Positions 1 through 6,605 of a DNA stretch of 9,075 nt are shown here, piece by piece (positions within the stretch are counted from its first letter, which is position 1; each line of letters begins with the position of its first letter). Where the stretch lies: positions 1-9,075 of the forward strand of contig QNBL01000091.1 in assembly GCA_003641695.1 (NCBI GenBank), in the 5' to 3' direction. The notes beneath the pieces were generated by a model that saw only the letters and a program-made list of their open reading frames with translations, searched no databases and had not been told where the DNA came from. The translations under genes were made by a program, and so were the position numbers. The stretch comes from Spirochaetota bacterium. Lineage in GTDB: Bacteria > Spirochaetota > Spirochaetia > B11-G9.

Positions 1-1091
1 CGTAACACCCTGCTGATAAGAATATTTGAAACATTTACCAAAGCGATAAAGAAACCGGCTGCAGATAAAAATAGTATGAGTACTCCTATTCCTCTGTTTC
101 TTTTTACAAGCTGCATTGCTTCAGCTCTTGGATTGGAAACGGTAATCTGATCTTCTCCAAACTGTGCAGTAAACCAGTTTTTCAGCAGTTCTGCTGTTTG
201 ATCAAGATCGGAAGGATCATGAACAGCAAAACGAAGCTGTGTATCCATAAAACGCCTTCGAAATCCTGAAACTCCCCCGCTTTGGTCCCTATAAGGGGCA
301 AAGTATTCGGAATCGTATTCGGCGGAAACAGGATTTGTTATTCCAATAATTGTCTGGTATCCCTCCCGTGTCAGCAGTTTTTTACCCAAAAGGTCCGAAG
401 GATTGTTCCCATCCCCTGCAATTAGTGAAGCCAGTTTAGATCCAAGGACAATAATGTTTGCTGTACTGTTCAGATCGGTATCAGTAAACAAGCTGCCGTC
501 AGATACTGTTATACCCCAGGCATTGAAAAATTGCGGCGTAACCTCATACCCCGATATTTCATCAAGCTCAGATAGAACAACACTTTCATCTGCCTCTGCA
601 GCAGCACGTTCATCATCAGAGATCCTGAAAAAATTGTTTCCTGAATTTTTATCCGGCTGCTGTGTATCAGGTGTATCTTCTTGAGCAGCTCCAGGAGGAA
701 CCGGTGGCCCCATTTCTTCCGGAGGAGCATAATTTTGTGAATCCCCGGAAATAAGACGAAGACGGGCCCGATTCTGCACGAATGCCCACTGAACACCCGA
801 AGCCAGTTTTGCAGCTTCAAGATCAGAAACTTTCAAAACAGCATTTTCCTGAACCAGTTTTTTCCTGACCGGAGTCTCCATTTCTTTCGAATTGCTTCTT
901 GTACTGAAAATAAGCTCTTTGTACTCCGGGGAACTCAAGAGTTCATGGGAATAGCTGACAGTGTTCATGAGCAACGAGAACCCCGCTGAGAATGCGCCTA
1001 TACCAAGAGCAACAGCAAGCACAAGCAGCCCCGATTCCAGCGGCCGGTCATAAAACCGCCTCAAAATAATTTTATGAGGTTCCTTAAGCAT
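1..1091 (-). CDS. MacB/FtsX-type ABC exporter permease, 3' end cut by window edge
   Basis: Inner-membrane permease subunit of a MacAB-like exporter. The frame is open from the ATG at 1091 to base 1, giving 363 codons with no stop, so the C-terminus lies outside the window. Seen: a short cytoplasmic N-terminus, a hydrophobic segment at about residues 21-43, a large extracytoplasmic domain (about 45-330), then a second membrane segment (about 335-357) ending in a polar turn (NVSNILISR). This is the MacB plan of TM1, periplasmic core, then three clustered TMs; the last two TMs are missing here. The start is supported by AGGGGG five bases upstream. It overlaps the ATPase stop by 8 nt, which implies translational coupling. 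The periplasmic domain contains a Pro/acidic/Asn-rich stretch at about 116-153 that looks like a flexible insertion. Substrate unknown. Confident on family, not on what is exported. Confidence 0.88.
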   Translation of the reverse strand, partial: MLKEPHKIILRRFYDRPLESGLLVLAVALGIGAFSAGFSLLMNTVSYSHELLSSPEYKELIFSTRSNSKEMETPVRKKLVQENAVLKVSDLEAAKLASGVQWAFVQNRARLRLISGDSQNYAPPEEMGPPVPPGAAQEDTPDTQQPDKNSGNNFFRISDDERAAAEADESVVLSELDEISGYEVTPQFFNAWGITVSDGSLFTDTDLNSTANIIVLGSKLASLIAGDGNNPSDLLGKKLLTREGYQTIIGITNPVSAEYDSEYFAPYRDQSGGVSGFRRRFMDTQLRFAVHDPSDLDQTAELLKNWFTAQFGEDQITVSNPRAEAMQLVKRNRGIGVLILFLSAAGFFIALVNVSNILISRVL

Positions 1092-1776
1092 TAGTTCCCC
1101 CTGACATGGCTGAATCCTTTATAACAGCTCCGTCCCTGAGTTCTATGACATATCCTGCACGTTTACTTTGTTCCGGGTTGTGCGTTACCATTATAATCGT
1201 TACCCCGCGGCGGTTCAGGGATTCCAGTATTTCAAGGATTTCCTCCCCTTTATCAGTAGGTAAATTCCCCGTCGGTTCATCCGCCAGGATCAAATCAGGA
1301 TCATTAGACAAAGCACGTGCTATAGCAACACGCTGCTGTTCTCCCCCCGACAACATTGCCGGCAAATGGGTAAGTCTATGCGACAATCCGACATCCTCCA
1401 GGAGTTTAACCGCCTTTTCCCTGCGGGCTTTTACTGCAACCCCGGCATAACTCATGGGCAGCATGACATTCTCAACTGCGGAGAGTTCACCGAAAAGATT
1501 GAAACTCTGAAAAATGAATCCGAAATGCTGATTTCTGATCCGGGCCTGTTCTCTGTCCGGCAATGACGTTACATCATAATCTTCAAGGTAGTATTTCCCG
1601 GTACTTGCTGAGTCGAGTATTCCAAGAATATGCATAAGCGTTGATTTCCCGGAGCCGGAGGGGCCCATAATTGCGGCATAATCACCCCTTTTAATCTCAA
1701 GTGATACATCTTTCAGCGCGTTTACTTTCGCTGTACCCAAATCGTACTGTTTATTTATGTTCTCCAGTTTTATCAT
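1084..1776 (-). CDS. ABC transporter ATP-binding subunit, LolD/MacB type
   Basis: ATPase (230 aa) that would drive the adjacent permease from the cytoplasmic face. Seen: Walker A GPSGSGKS at 38-45, Q-loop Q90 in FIFQSFNL, signature LSGGEQQRVAIARAL from 142, Walker B LILADEP at 162-168 with catalytic E167, and H-loop H199 in VTHN. Length and the signature match the LolD/MacB/FtsE-like group of mechanotransmission ABC ATPases. Odd: the D-loop, usually NLDS after the Walker B, reads NLPTDKG (171-177 region), so the usual Asp is Pro172. The other catalytic residues are intact, so it is probably active. It lies 13 nt after the adaptor stop with GGAAGG upstream of the ATG, and its stop overlaps the permease start by 8 nt. 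It is the middle gene of the three-gene exporter operon. Confidence 0.95.
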   Translation of the reverse strand: MIKLENINKQYDLGTAKVNALKDVSLEIKRGDYAAIMGPSGSGKSTLMHILGILDSASTGKYYLEDYDVTSLPDREQARIRNQHFGFIFQSFNLFGELSAVENVMLPMSYAGVAVKARREKAVKLLEDVGLSHRLTHLPAMLSGGEQQRVAIARALSNDPDLILADEPTGNLPTDKGEEILEILESLNRRGVTIIMVTHNPEQSKRAGYVIELRDGAVIKDSAMSGGTNA

Positions 1777-1789
1777 TTTCCTACCCTTC

Positions 1790-3079
1790 CTATTTAATTT
1801 CTATGACATCTTCATCTATAAAATTCTGATAACTGCTGGTAATGATTTCATCACCACTCTTCAATCCGCTGAGGACTTCCACAGAATTACCTTCCACTGT
1901 GCCAAGGGTAACCTCTGTCTTGTATGCCTTCCCCTCTTCTACCCGGTATACCCATTTCATACTTCCTGTTGTAAGATACGCTCCCCTCGGTAAAAGGAGC
2001 ACATGTTCCTGAAGACCAAGATTAATACTTGCCACCGCCGAGGCACCGGGAGTCAAACTTTCTTTGGTTACCGGTTTTGCACGTACAGATACCATGGCGG
2101 AAAGACCGTCTGAATCCATTGTTGCTATCTTCCCGATTTTTACTATCTCAGCCTGCATGGTTTCTGATCCTATGGTTACTGTCATCGTGCCCCCCGGTTT
2201 CAACTGATCCGCATACTGTTCGTAAACATCAAAATCAATATAGGATTCTGTTCTATCTGCAACGGTAAAAAGCACATCCGTTTTCCCTATAAGACTCCCC
2301 GGAATTGCCAGACTTTCATTAACTGTTAAAACTTCTCCTTCAATGGGACTTTTAATCCTGGTCTCTTCAATATCTTCAAGAATATGATTCAGGCTTGTCT
2401 GTATTTTATCTATAGAGGCCTGCTGTTTGCGGACAGCAATATCCATCTTTGCCGTTGTTTCTTCCAGACTGATTTCGAGGTCTTCATTTTGTTCCTTAAG
2501 GCCCTCATACATATCTACAGCATCCTCATAATCAGCCTTACGGGAACTTTTAAGTTCCGACAACTGCTTAAGGGTCATGACATCCTCTGCCGCATCTTCC
2601 ATATCGGTTTTAAGCCTTGCCAGTTGGATTTTTATGGATTTGATCTGATAATTATAGTCATTCTTTATTGACTCAAGTTCGATTAAAGCCTGATTTAAAC
2701 TGACAGTCAGGTCATCCCGTGTGTTTTCAAGGCCGGGGGCATCAAGGGTTGCAAGAATATCACTTTGAGTAACATATGAACCCTCTTCCGTAAAGAGCTT
2801 ATCTGCATACCCTTCAACCGGACTTACTATTGTCACCTGCCGTGGGAGTACCACCGTACCGCTGGCTTCTGTGGTAGAGACAAGCTGTCCATACTCCGCT
2901 GTGGCAGATGTATATGAATGTATACTGATAGTTTCAACAGGGGATTTTATCCTAAAAAAAAGGTAACTTCCTGCAGCTATGGCAGCAATCACAACCACCG
3001 CAATTATCCGGCCTCTCCGTTTCTTTCTTGAGCCGGAGGGAGTCACATTTTTAACATTTATTATTCTTTCTTGTTCCAT
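1790..3079 (-). CDS. Periplasmic adaptor (membrane fusion) protein of MacA/HlyD type
   Basis: Adaptor (429 aa) expected to link the permease to an outer membrane channel or to present substrate. Domains in order: a basic cytoplasmic N-terminus (KKRRGR, 19-24), a single membrane anchor (about 24-42) with no lipobox, a first lipoyl half (about 83-115), a long alpha-helical hairpin rich in Glu/Lys/Leu (about 120-238), a second lipoyl half (about 243-275, SPIEGEV), a beta-barrel (about 278-355) and a membrane-proximal domain (about 356-429). The ~60-residue arms are long enough for a TolC-type contact, but no TolC homologue is visible. First gene of the exporter operon, divergent from the kinase. 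Start: ATG at 3079 is the first possible one, because an in-frame TGA lies 15 nt upstream. The bases just before it (CATTCTCTCCT) are pyrimidine-rich and give no Shine-Dalgarno on this strand. Confidence 0.92.
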   Translation of the reverse strand: MEQERIINVKNVTPSGSRKKRRGRIIAVVVIAAIAAGSYLFFRIKSPVETISIHSYTSATAEYGQLVSTTEASGTVVLPRQVTIVSPVEGYADKLFTEEGSYVTQSDILATLDAPGLENTRDDLTVSLNQALIELESIKNDYNYQIKSIKIQLARLKTDMEDAAEDVMTLKQLSELKSSRKADYEDAVDMYEGLKEQNEDLEISLEETTAKMDIAVRKQQASIDKIQTSLNHILEDIEETRIKSPIEGEVLTVNESLAIPGSLIGKTDVLFTVADRTESYIDFDVYEQYADQLKPGGTMTVTIGSETMQAEIVKIGKIATMDSDGLSAMVSVRAKPVTKESLTPGASAVASINLGLQEHVLLLPRGAYLTTGSMKWVYRVEEGKAYKTEVTLGTVEGNSVEVLSGLKSGDEIITSSYQNFIDEDVIEIK

Positions 3080-3082
3080 AGG

Positions 3083-3128
3083 AGAGAATGTAATTCATTC
3101 AGATGAGAAAAGGGTTAAGAGAATGTAA
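3083..3128. repeat. 11-bp direct repeat AGAGAATGTAA (two copies)
   Basis: AGAGAATGTAA occurs exactly at 3083-3093 and again at 3118-3128, 35 bp apart start to start. Both lie between the adaptor start and the kinase start. Read on the minus strand each copy is TTACATTCTCT. A direct repeat of this size in a divergent promoter region is a plausible operator pair for the neighbouring response regulator or another factor, but binding is inferred only. Confidence 0.55.
3086..3100. repeat. Short inverted repeat GAATG-N5-CATTC before the adaptor gene
   Basis: Five-base arms GAATG and CATTC are separated by TAATT and sit 6 bp upstream of the adaptor ATG. The left arm is part of the first copy of the 11-bp direct repeat. 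It could be an operator half-site pair or a weak hairpin in the exporter leader. The arms are short enough that chance is not excluded. Confidence 0.35.
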
Positions 3129-3149
3129 CAGTTTTGTAAACTATGTAAA
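3122..3149 (-). promoter_or_regulatory. Candidate sigma70-like promoter for the exporter operon
   Basis: On the minus strand TTTACA (3149-3144) is followed after 16 bp by TACATT (3127-3122). These match TTGACA at five of six and TATAAT at four of six positions. Transcription would begin near 3115, giving a leader of about 36 nt before the adaptor ATG. The two boxes are made from the same bases as the TGTAA repeats, so a regulator bound there would overlap the polymerase site. Predicted by eye only. Confidence 0.35.
3124..3148. promoter_or_regulatory. Three TGTAA boxes, candidate OmpR-family operator
   Basis: TGTAA begins at 3124, 3135 and 3144, so the steps are 11 and 9 bp, close to one helical turn. 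OmpR/PhoB-family regulators are known to bind tandem direct repeats spaced about one turn apart, and the next genes encode such a regulator. Position between two divergent operons suits control of one or both. The assignment to this regulator is inference. Confidence 0.45.
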
Positions 3150-3167
3150 ATCAGTCTGGTTACTGAT
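3150..3167. repeat. Inverted repeat ATCAGT-N6-ACTGAT upstream of the kinase
   Basis: Six-base perfect arms ATCAGT (3150-3155) and ACTGAT (3162-3167) flank CTGGTT. It lies immediately after the TGTAA boxes and 44 bp before the kinase start. It could be a dimer operator or part of the kinase promoter, where a weak -10 such as GATAAA (3165-3170) overlaps the right arm. No T-run follows, so it is not a terminator. Confidence 0.4.
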
Positions 3168-3200
3168 AAAGTTTTATGGTGCAAAGAAGGTTTTAGCGTT

Positions 3201-3215
3201 ATGATAGCCACATGA
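3201..3215 (+). other. Five-codon upstream ORF (MIAT-stop) overlapping the kinase start
   Basis: ATG ATA GCC ACA TGA starts 10 nt after AAGAAGG (3184-3190). Its TGA shares bases with the kinase ATG in an ATGA overlap at 3212-3215. The same Shine-Dalgarno is 21 nt from the kinase ATG, too far to serve it directly, and no other purine-rich site is nearer. Kinase translation may therefore depend on termination and reinitiation at this tiny ORF. The peptide itself is unlikely to have a function. Confidence 0.4.
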
Positions 3216-4924
3216 AGCATGCACAAATTCTAAACCGGGTCTTGGGCAGCATTGCAGCATTGACCGTCCTCGTGGGTCTCTCTACAGCACTCTTTTTTAC
3301 GTATAATACATTTGAAAGAAGCGTTCAATTTGATATTTTCAAATACAGGCAAAAACTTGAAGATTCAATCCGGCGTACTGCCGGGGCTGAGTACAGAAGA
3401 TATTTCCTTTTAAAGGATATAGCAAAGACATTGGCGAATGCAGAATCCGGTGAAATACTTGCTAACTGGCTCAGACAAGATATAGAGCTCCTCAAACCGG
3501 ATGGTGATCTTCCTCATCTGGTTACAAGCATCGGGTACAGGGATCCCAAAGGATCAGAACCGTTTTATGAATTTGATTTCTCAACCGGAGCGTGGACAAA
3601 AGAAAAACAATTTTTCAAAGGGATGCCTATCGGAATTAGGCAGGATTTTTCGTTTTTTACAAAAGAAACCTCTTCCAGGGAGCTTTACCTCGTAATCAAC
3701 GGCGGGGATACAGGTAGAACAATCTTTTTCAGACTTGACCGCACCGGATTCATACAAACCTATGTAAAAGAAATTGTAGAATCAATGAATCCGGATTTTA
3801 ATTTTAAATGGTTCGACCTTCCGGCATCGGATCGAGGTTTTGAATTCAAGGGTGAGAAGAAAAATATTTCTGATGAGTATGTTTTCAGACCTTTCACTAT
3901 TCTATTCAAAAGAAACCATCCGGTCATTCCCCTGATTATTGAAATTCCCGGTATTCCTGATGCACGAAAACTGCTGGATGCAGGGAAACAGTATGGTGGT
4001 GATACTGATAAAGGAAAACCGGACCGGCCACCGGTCTTTCATTCAGGATTCTATGTAAAAATGTACAGTAAGAACGGAGCATACTACCGTGATATTGAAA
4101 CACGTGCAGCAGTTGCGTTTCTCGAAACTACTTTAATCTATACGTTAGTAGCAGGTCTCATTTTTCTACTGTTGTTTCAACTGCAGAAAACGAGGAATTT
4201 GAGATATAAGGAAAAAGAGTTCGTGGCCGCAGTAACCCATGAACTCCGTACTCCGCTGACTGTTATCCGTTCTGCAGCAGAGAACTTGTCCGGCAATATT
4301 GTCCCAACTGAAAAATTAACGGTTTATGGAGAGCTGATAGCAGAACAGTCAGTCCGTCTTGGGGATATGATCGAAAAAATTCTTGCCTATTCAAATATTG
4401 AGTATAAGAAAAGAAGGCCGGATCCCCCTGTATTCATGAGCCTTTCTGACTTTACCAGAGCATTAAAACCAAGTTTGATTACACTGGCTGACTCAAGGAA
4501 TATCACTTTAAAATGGGAGGCTGAAGGGCTCCCGGAGACAGGATCAGGTTATCCGGAGGTTATGGGAACCGCTGTCACCAACATGGTTACAAATGCTGTT
4601 TTTCATGCCTACAACGGGGAACAGGGTGAAATAAGAGTCAGGTTTAAATTTCTTATTCCGGACAGACTGCAAATCACCGTGGAGGATGACGGACGGGGGA
4701 TCCATGCAAAAGAACAGAAAAGGATTTTTGATCCATTCTACCGCGATGGTATAAGCAGAAACAGACAGGAAAAGGGGAGCGGGCTGGGACTTTTTATCAC
4801 CAAAAGCAAAGCAGTTATGTCAGGAGGCAGGCTCATTGTTGAAAGCCCATACCGCAGAATTGACGGGAGCAGACCTGAAGGATCCAGGTTTACCCTGATC
4901 ATTCCTTTCATTCCAGCAAAGTAG
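3212..4924 (+). CDS. Sensor histidine kinase with large extracytoplasmic domain
   Basis: Membrane kinase (570 aa) of a two-component system; its partner is the regulator gene 9 nt downstream. Seen: TM1 at about 10-30, an extracytoplasmic domain at about 31-304, TM2 at about 305-323, then a HisKA dimerisation segment with phospho-acceptor H343 in VTHELRTPLT. The ATPase domain has N-box N457/N461, G1 DDGRG at 492-496, F-box FDPFY at 506-510 and G2 GSGLGLF at 522-528. All catalytic boxes are intact, so it should autophosphorylate. No HAMP domain is evident: TM2 runs after only a short linker into the HisKA helix. The sensor region resembles no domain I can name. Start: an in-frame TAG at 3194 excludes anything upstream, and ATG 3212 precedes a good membrane anchor. 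It is divergent from the exporter operon, which suggests it senses an envelope stress or substrate relevant to that exporter. Confidence 0.95.
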   Translation: MKHAQILNRVLGSIAALTVLVGLSTALFFTYNTFERSVQFDIFKYRQKLEDSIRRTAGAEYRRYFLLKDIAKTLANAESGEILANWLRQDIELLKPDGDLPHLVTSIGYRDPKGSEPFYEFDFSTGAWTKEKQFFKGMPIGIRQDFSFFTKETSSRELYLVINGGDTGRTIFFRLDRTGFIQTYVKEIVESMNPDFNFKWFDLPASDRGFEFKGEKKNISDEYVFRPFTILFKRNHPVIPLIIEIPGIPDARKLLDAGKQYGGDTDKGKPDRPPVFHSGFYVKMYSKNGAYYRDIETRAAVAFLETTLIYTLVAGLIFLLLFQLQKTRNLRYKEKEFVAAVTHELRTPLTVIRSAAENLSGNIVPTEKLTVYGELIAEQSVRLGDMIEKILAYSNIEYKKRRPDPPVFMSLSDFTRALKPSLITLADSRNITLKWEAEGLPETGSGYPEVMGTAVTNMVTNAVFHAYNGEQGEIRVRFKFLIPDRLQITVEDDGRGIHAKEQKRIFDPFYRDGISRNRQEKGSGLGLFITKSKAVMSGGRLIVESPYRRIDGSRPEGSRFTLIIPFIPAK

Positions 4925-4933
4925 GGAGATCCA

Positions 4934-5689
4934 ATGGAATATAAAAAGAATATTCTGATTATTGAGGATGAACGGGGACTTCAGATAACACTGGAAGACC
5001 GGCTCTGTGCCGAAGGATACGAAACAGGTGTCTTGGGTGATGGTATCGAGGGGGAAAATGCGGCACGATCGGGAAAATACGATCTCATTCTTCTCGATGT
5101 TATGCTGCCCGGCCGGGACGGATTTTCAATCTGCCAGAATCTGAGGAAATCAGGTATTGATATACCGATACTCATGCTTACTGCACGGAATACCTCAATT
5201 GATACAGTCATGGGGTTAAAAGTCGGTGCTGACGATTATCTGGCCAAACCATTTGACATGCAGGTCCTGCTGGCAAGGATTGAAGCCCTTTTCCGAAGAA
5301 CGGCGGGGAGAAACATAAATCCCGATGCTGCTGCAGGACTGAACAGCCCCTCAAAGAAACCACGCAGCAGTGTTGTTTCTTTCGGAGATTTTACCCTTGA
5401 TTCACAGCGGGGTGTACTCGAACGCTCAATCGACAAAGGGAATAAAGTAATGATAGATCTGAATGCCCGGGAGTATCGTCTTTTAGAATATCTTGCCCAA
5501 AACAGTGACAGGATAATAAGCAGGAATATGATTCTCGATGATGTATGGGGCTATGACAGTGAAATTACAACACGTACCGTTGACGTCCACATTGCAAAAC
5601 TCAGACAGAAGCTCGGAGAATCGGAACTCCCGAGACATATACTGACCTACAGGGGCAGAGGATACAAGTTTGTTCTAAAAGTTGAGTAA
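4934..5689 (+). CDS. OmpR/PhoB-family response regulator
   Basis: DNA-binding partner (251 aa) of the upstream kinase. Receiver domain at about 6-121: acidic pair E11/D12, phospho-acceptor D55 in LILLDVMLPG, T83 in MLTAR, and K105 in LAKPFD. A Ser/Ala/Pro-rich linker (about 124-147) leads to a winged-helix effector domain at about 148-249, with the recognition-helix region RTVDVHIAKLRQKLG and the closing wing TYRGRGYKF. All residues needed for phosphorylation are present. The linker is somewhat long for the family. GGAG lies just before the ATG, which is 9 nt after the kinase stop, so the two are surely co-transcribed. Likely targets are repeats in the 3080-3211 control region, giving autoregulation and exporter control; this is inferred from position. 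Confidence 0.96.
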   Translation: MEYKKNILIIEDERGLQITLEDRLCAEGYETGVLGDGIEGENAARSGKYDLILLDVMLPGRDGFSICQNLRKSGIDIPILMLTARNTSIDTVMGLKVGADDYLAKPFDMQVLLARIEALFRRTAGRNINPDAAAGLNSPSKKPRSSVVSFGDFTLDSQRGVLERSIDKGNKVMIDLNAREYRLLEYLAQNSDRIISRNMILDDVWGYDSEITTRTVDVHIAKLRQKLGESELPRHILTYRGRGYKFVLKVE

Positions 5690-5709
5690 ACAAAATCTGC
5701 ATTCGGCAA

Positions 5710-6600
5710 TTAGATTATCCGGGAAATATAAAACGACAACGGAATGGTAACAACTCCCAAAACAGTTGAGATAATGACAATTTCCCGGGGAGTTTCACTT
5801 TCAAATCCCAGCCGGGCAGGAAGTACATAGGAGAACACTGCAGCAGGAAGAGCACTGGTTACCAGAATAACACTCTTCATCAGACCGGTAAGTGAAAAGA
5901 GCCTTACCGTCAGGATACCGACCAGGAACCCCAAAGCAACACGAAGAACTGTCCCTGATAAGACATGCACACTTATTCTTCCCTTCTTTCTTTTAGAAAG
6001 GCTCTGCCCCAGGGCAAAAGCCGCCAGAGGCGGTGCTGCGTTACCGGCAAAAACAGCAGTTTTTATCAGTGAATCAGGTACAGGAATTTTTAACAGATTA
6101 AAAAGAAATCCCGCCACAATTGCCCAGAGTATCGGAGATTTCAAAGCAGCTTTTACCCCGGAGAAAGAAAATCCCCCCTCCAGAACCAGATATCCCAGTG
6201 TAAAAATAAAAAAAGTCTGAATCTGATCATAGATAATAATTATGTTCATCGCCCCGGACCCTCCCCAAAGCTGCATAAGCGGGATTCCGAGAAAGCCGGA
6301 ATTCATAAAAATAACCGGGAGAATAAAAGTCCGTTTAACAGAGGGAACCAGAATTACATACAGGAACGCAGCAGCAAAGGTCAGAAGTAAAACAAAAACC
6401 ACAGCTCCCGAAAGGGTAAGCATATCGAGAGGAGAAACGGGAGAAAGATACAGGGAAGAGAAAACGAGAAAAGGCATAAAGAAATCCGTAAGAATACGTA
6501 AGAGGGTATCTTCAGACAACGAAACAATCCGGCCCATAACAAATCCGCTTGCGATCAGAATAAAAAGTGGCAGAAGAATCAGAAAAGTATCAAAAAACAT
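5710..6600 (-). CDS. AEC-family transporter (auxin efflux carrier/malate permease type)
   Basis: Inner-membrane carrier (296 aa), almost entirely hydrophobic with about ten membrane segments, typical for the bacterial AEC family (PF03547-like). Seen: the first-half signature MNSGFLGIPL at about 99-108, a following segment with DQIQTFFIFTLGY, and the second-half repeat with GNAAPPLAAFALGQSL at about 186-201 and ALPAAVFSYVLPARLG at about 250-265. Known bacterial members move malate, malonate or other organic anions, and some are annotated only as permeases, so the substrate is not determined. Last gene of the minus-strand operon, starting 5 nt after the MFS stop. A strong AAGGAGG (6614-6620) lies inside the MFS 3' end, 13 nt from the ATG, so translation is probably coupled. 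Its stop is only 20 bp from that of the convergent response regulator. Confidence 0.92.
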   Translation of the reverse strand: MFFDTFLILLPLFILIASGFVMGRIVSLSEDTLLRILTDFFMPFLVFSSLYLSPVSPLDMLTLSGAVVFVLLLTFAAAFLYVILVPSVKRTFILPVIFMNSGFLGIPLMQLWGGSGAMNIIIIYDQIQTFFIFTLGYLVLEGGFSFSGVKAALKSPILWAIVAGFLFNLLKIPVPDSLIKTAVFAGNAAPPLAAFALGQSLSKRKKGRISVHVLSGTVLRVALGFLVGILTVRLFSLTGLMKSVILVTSALPAAVFSYVLPARLGFESETPREIVIISTVLGVVTIPLSFYISRII

Positions 6601-6605
6601 AAAAC

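Noticed and set aside
509..820. 103-codon minus-strand open frame within the permease gene
   Set aside because: It is another frame of the permease, whose main frame is continuous from 1091 to the edge with recognisable membrane segments. It is a shadow, not a frameshifted gene.
1..3079. Bce-type peptide-antibiotic transporter
   Set aside because: The permease has the MacB layout with TM1 followed at once by the large periplasmic core and then TM2, and an adaptor protein is present. Bce permeases have ten TMs and no adaptor.
3051..3098. Minus-strand 15-codon ORF starting upstream of, and overlapping, the adaptor start
   Set aside because: No ribosome binding site precedes its ATG, and it runs out of frame into the adaptor gene, so it most likely arises by chance.
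5694..5716. Imperfect hairpin AATCT...AGATT between the convergent operons as a terminator
   Set aside because: Only five outer pairs, a bulged interior and no T-run on either strand. Neither operon shows a convincing intrinsic terminator in the 20-bp gap.
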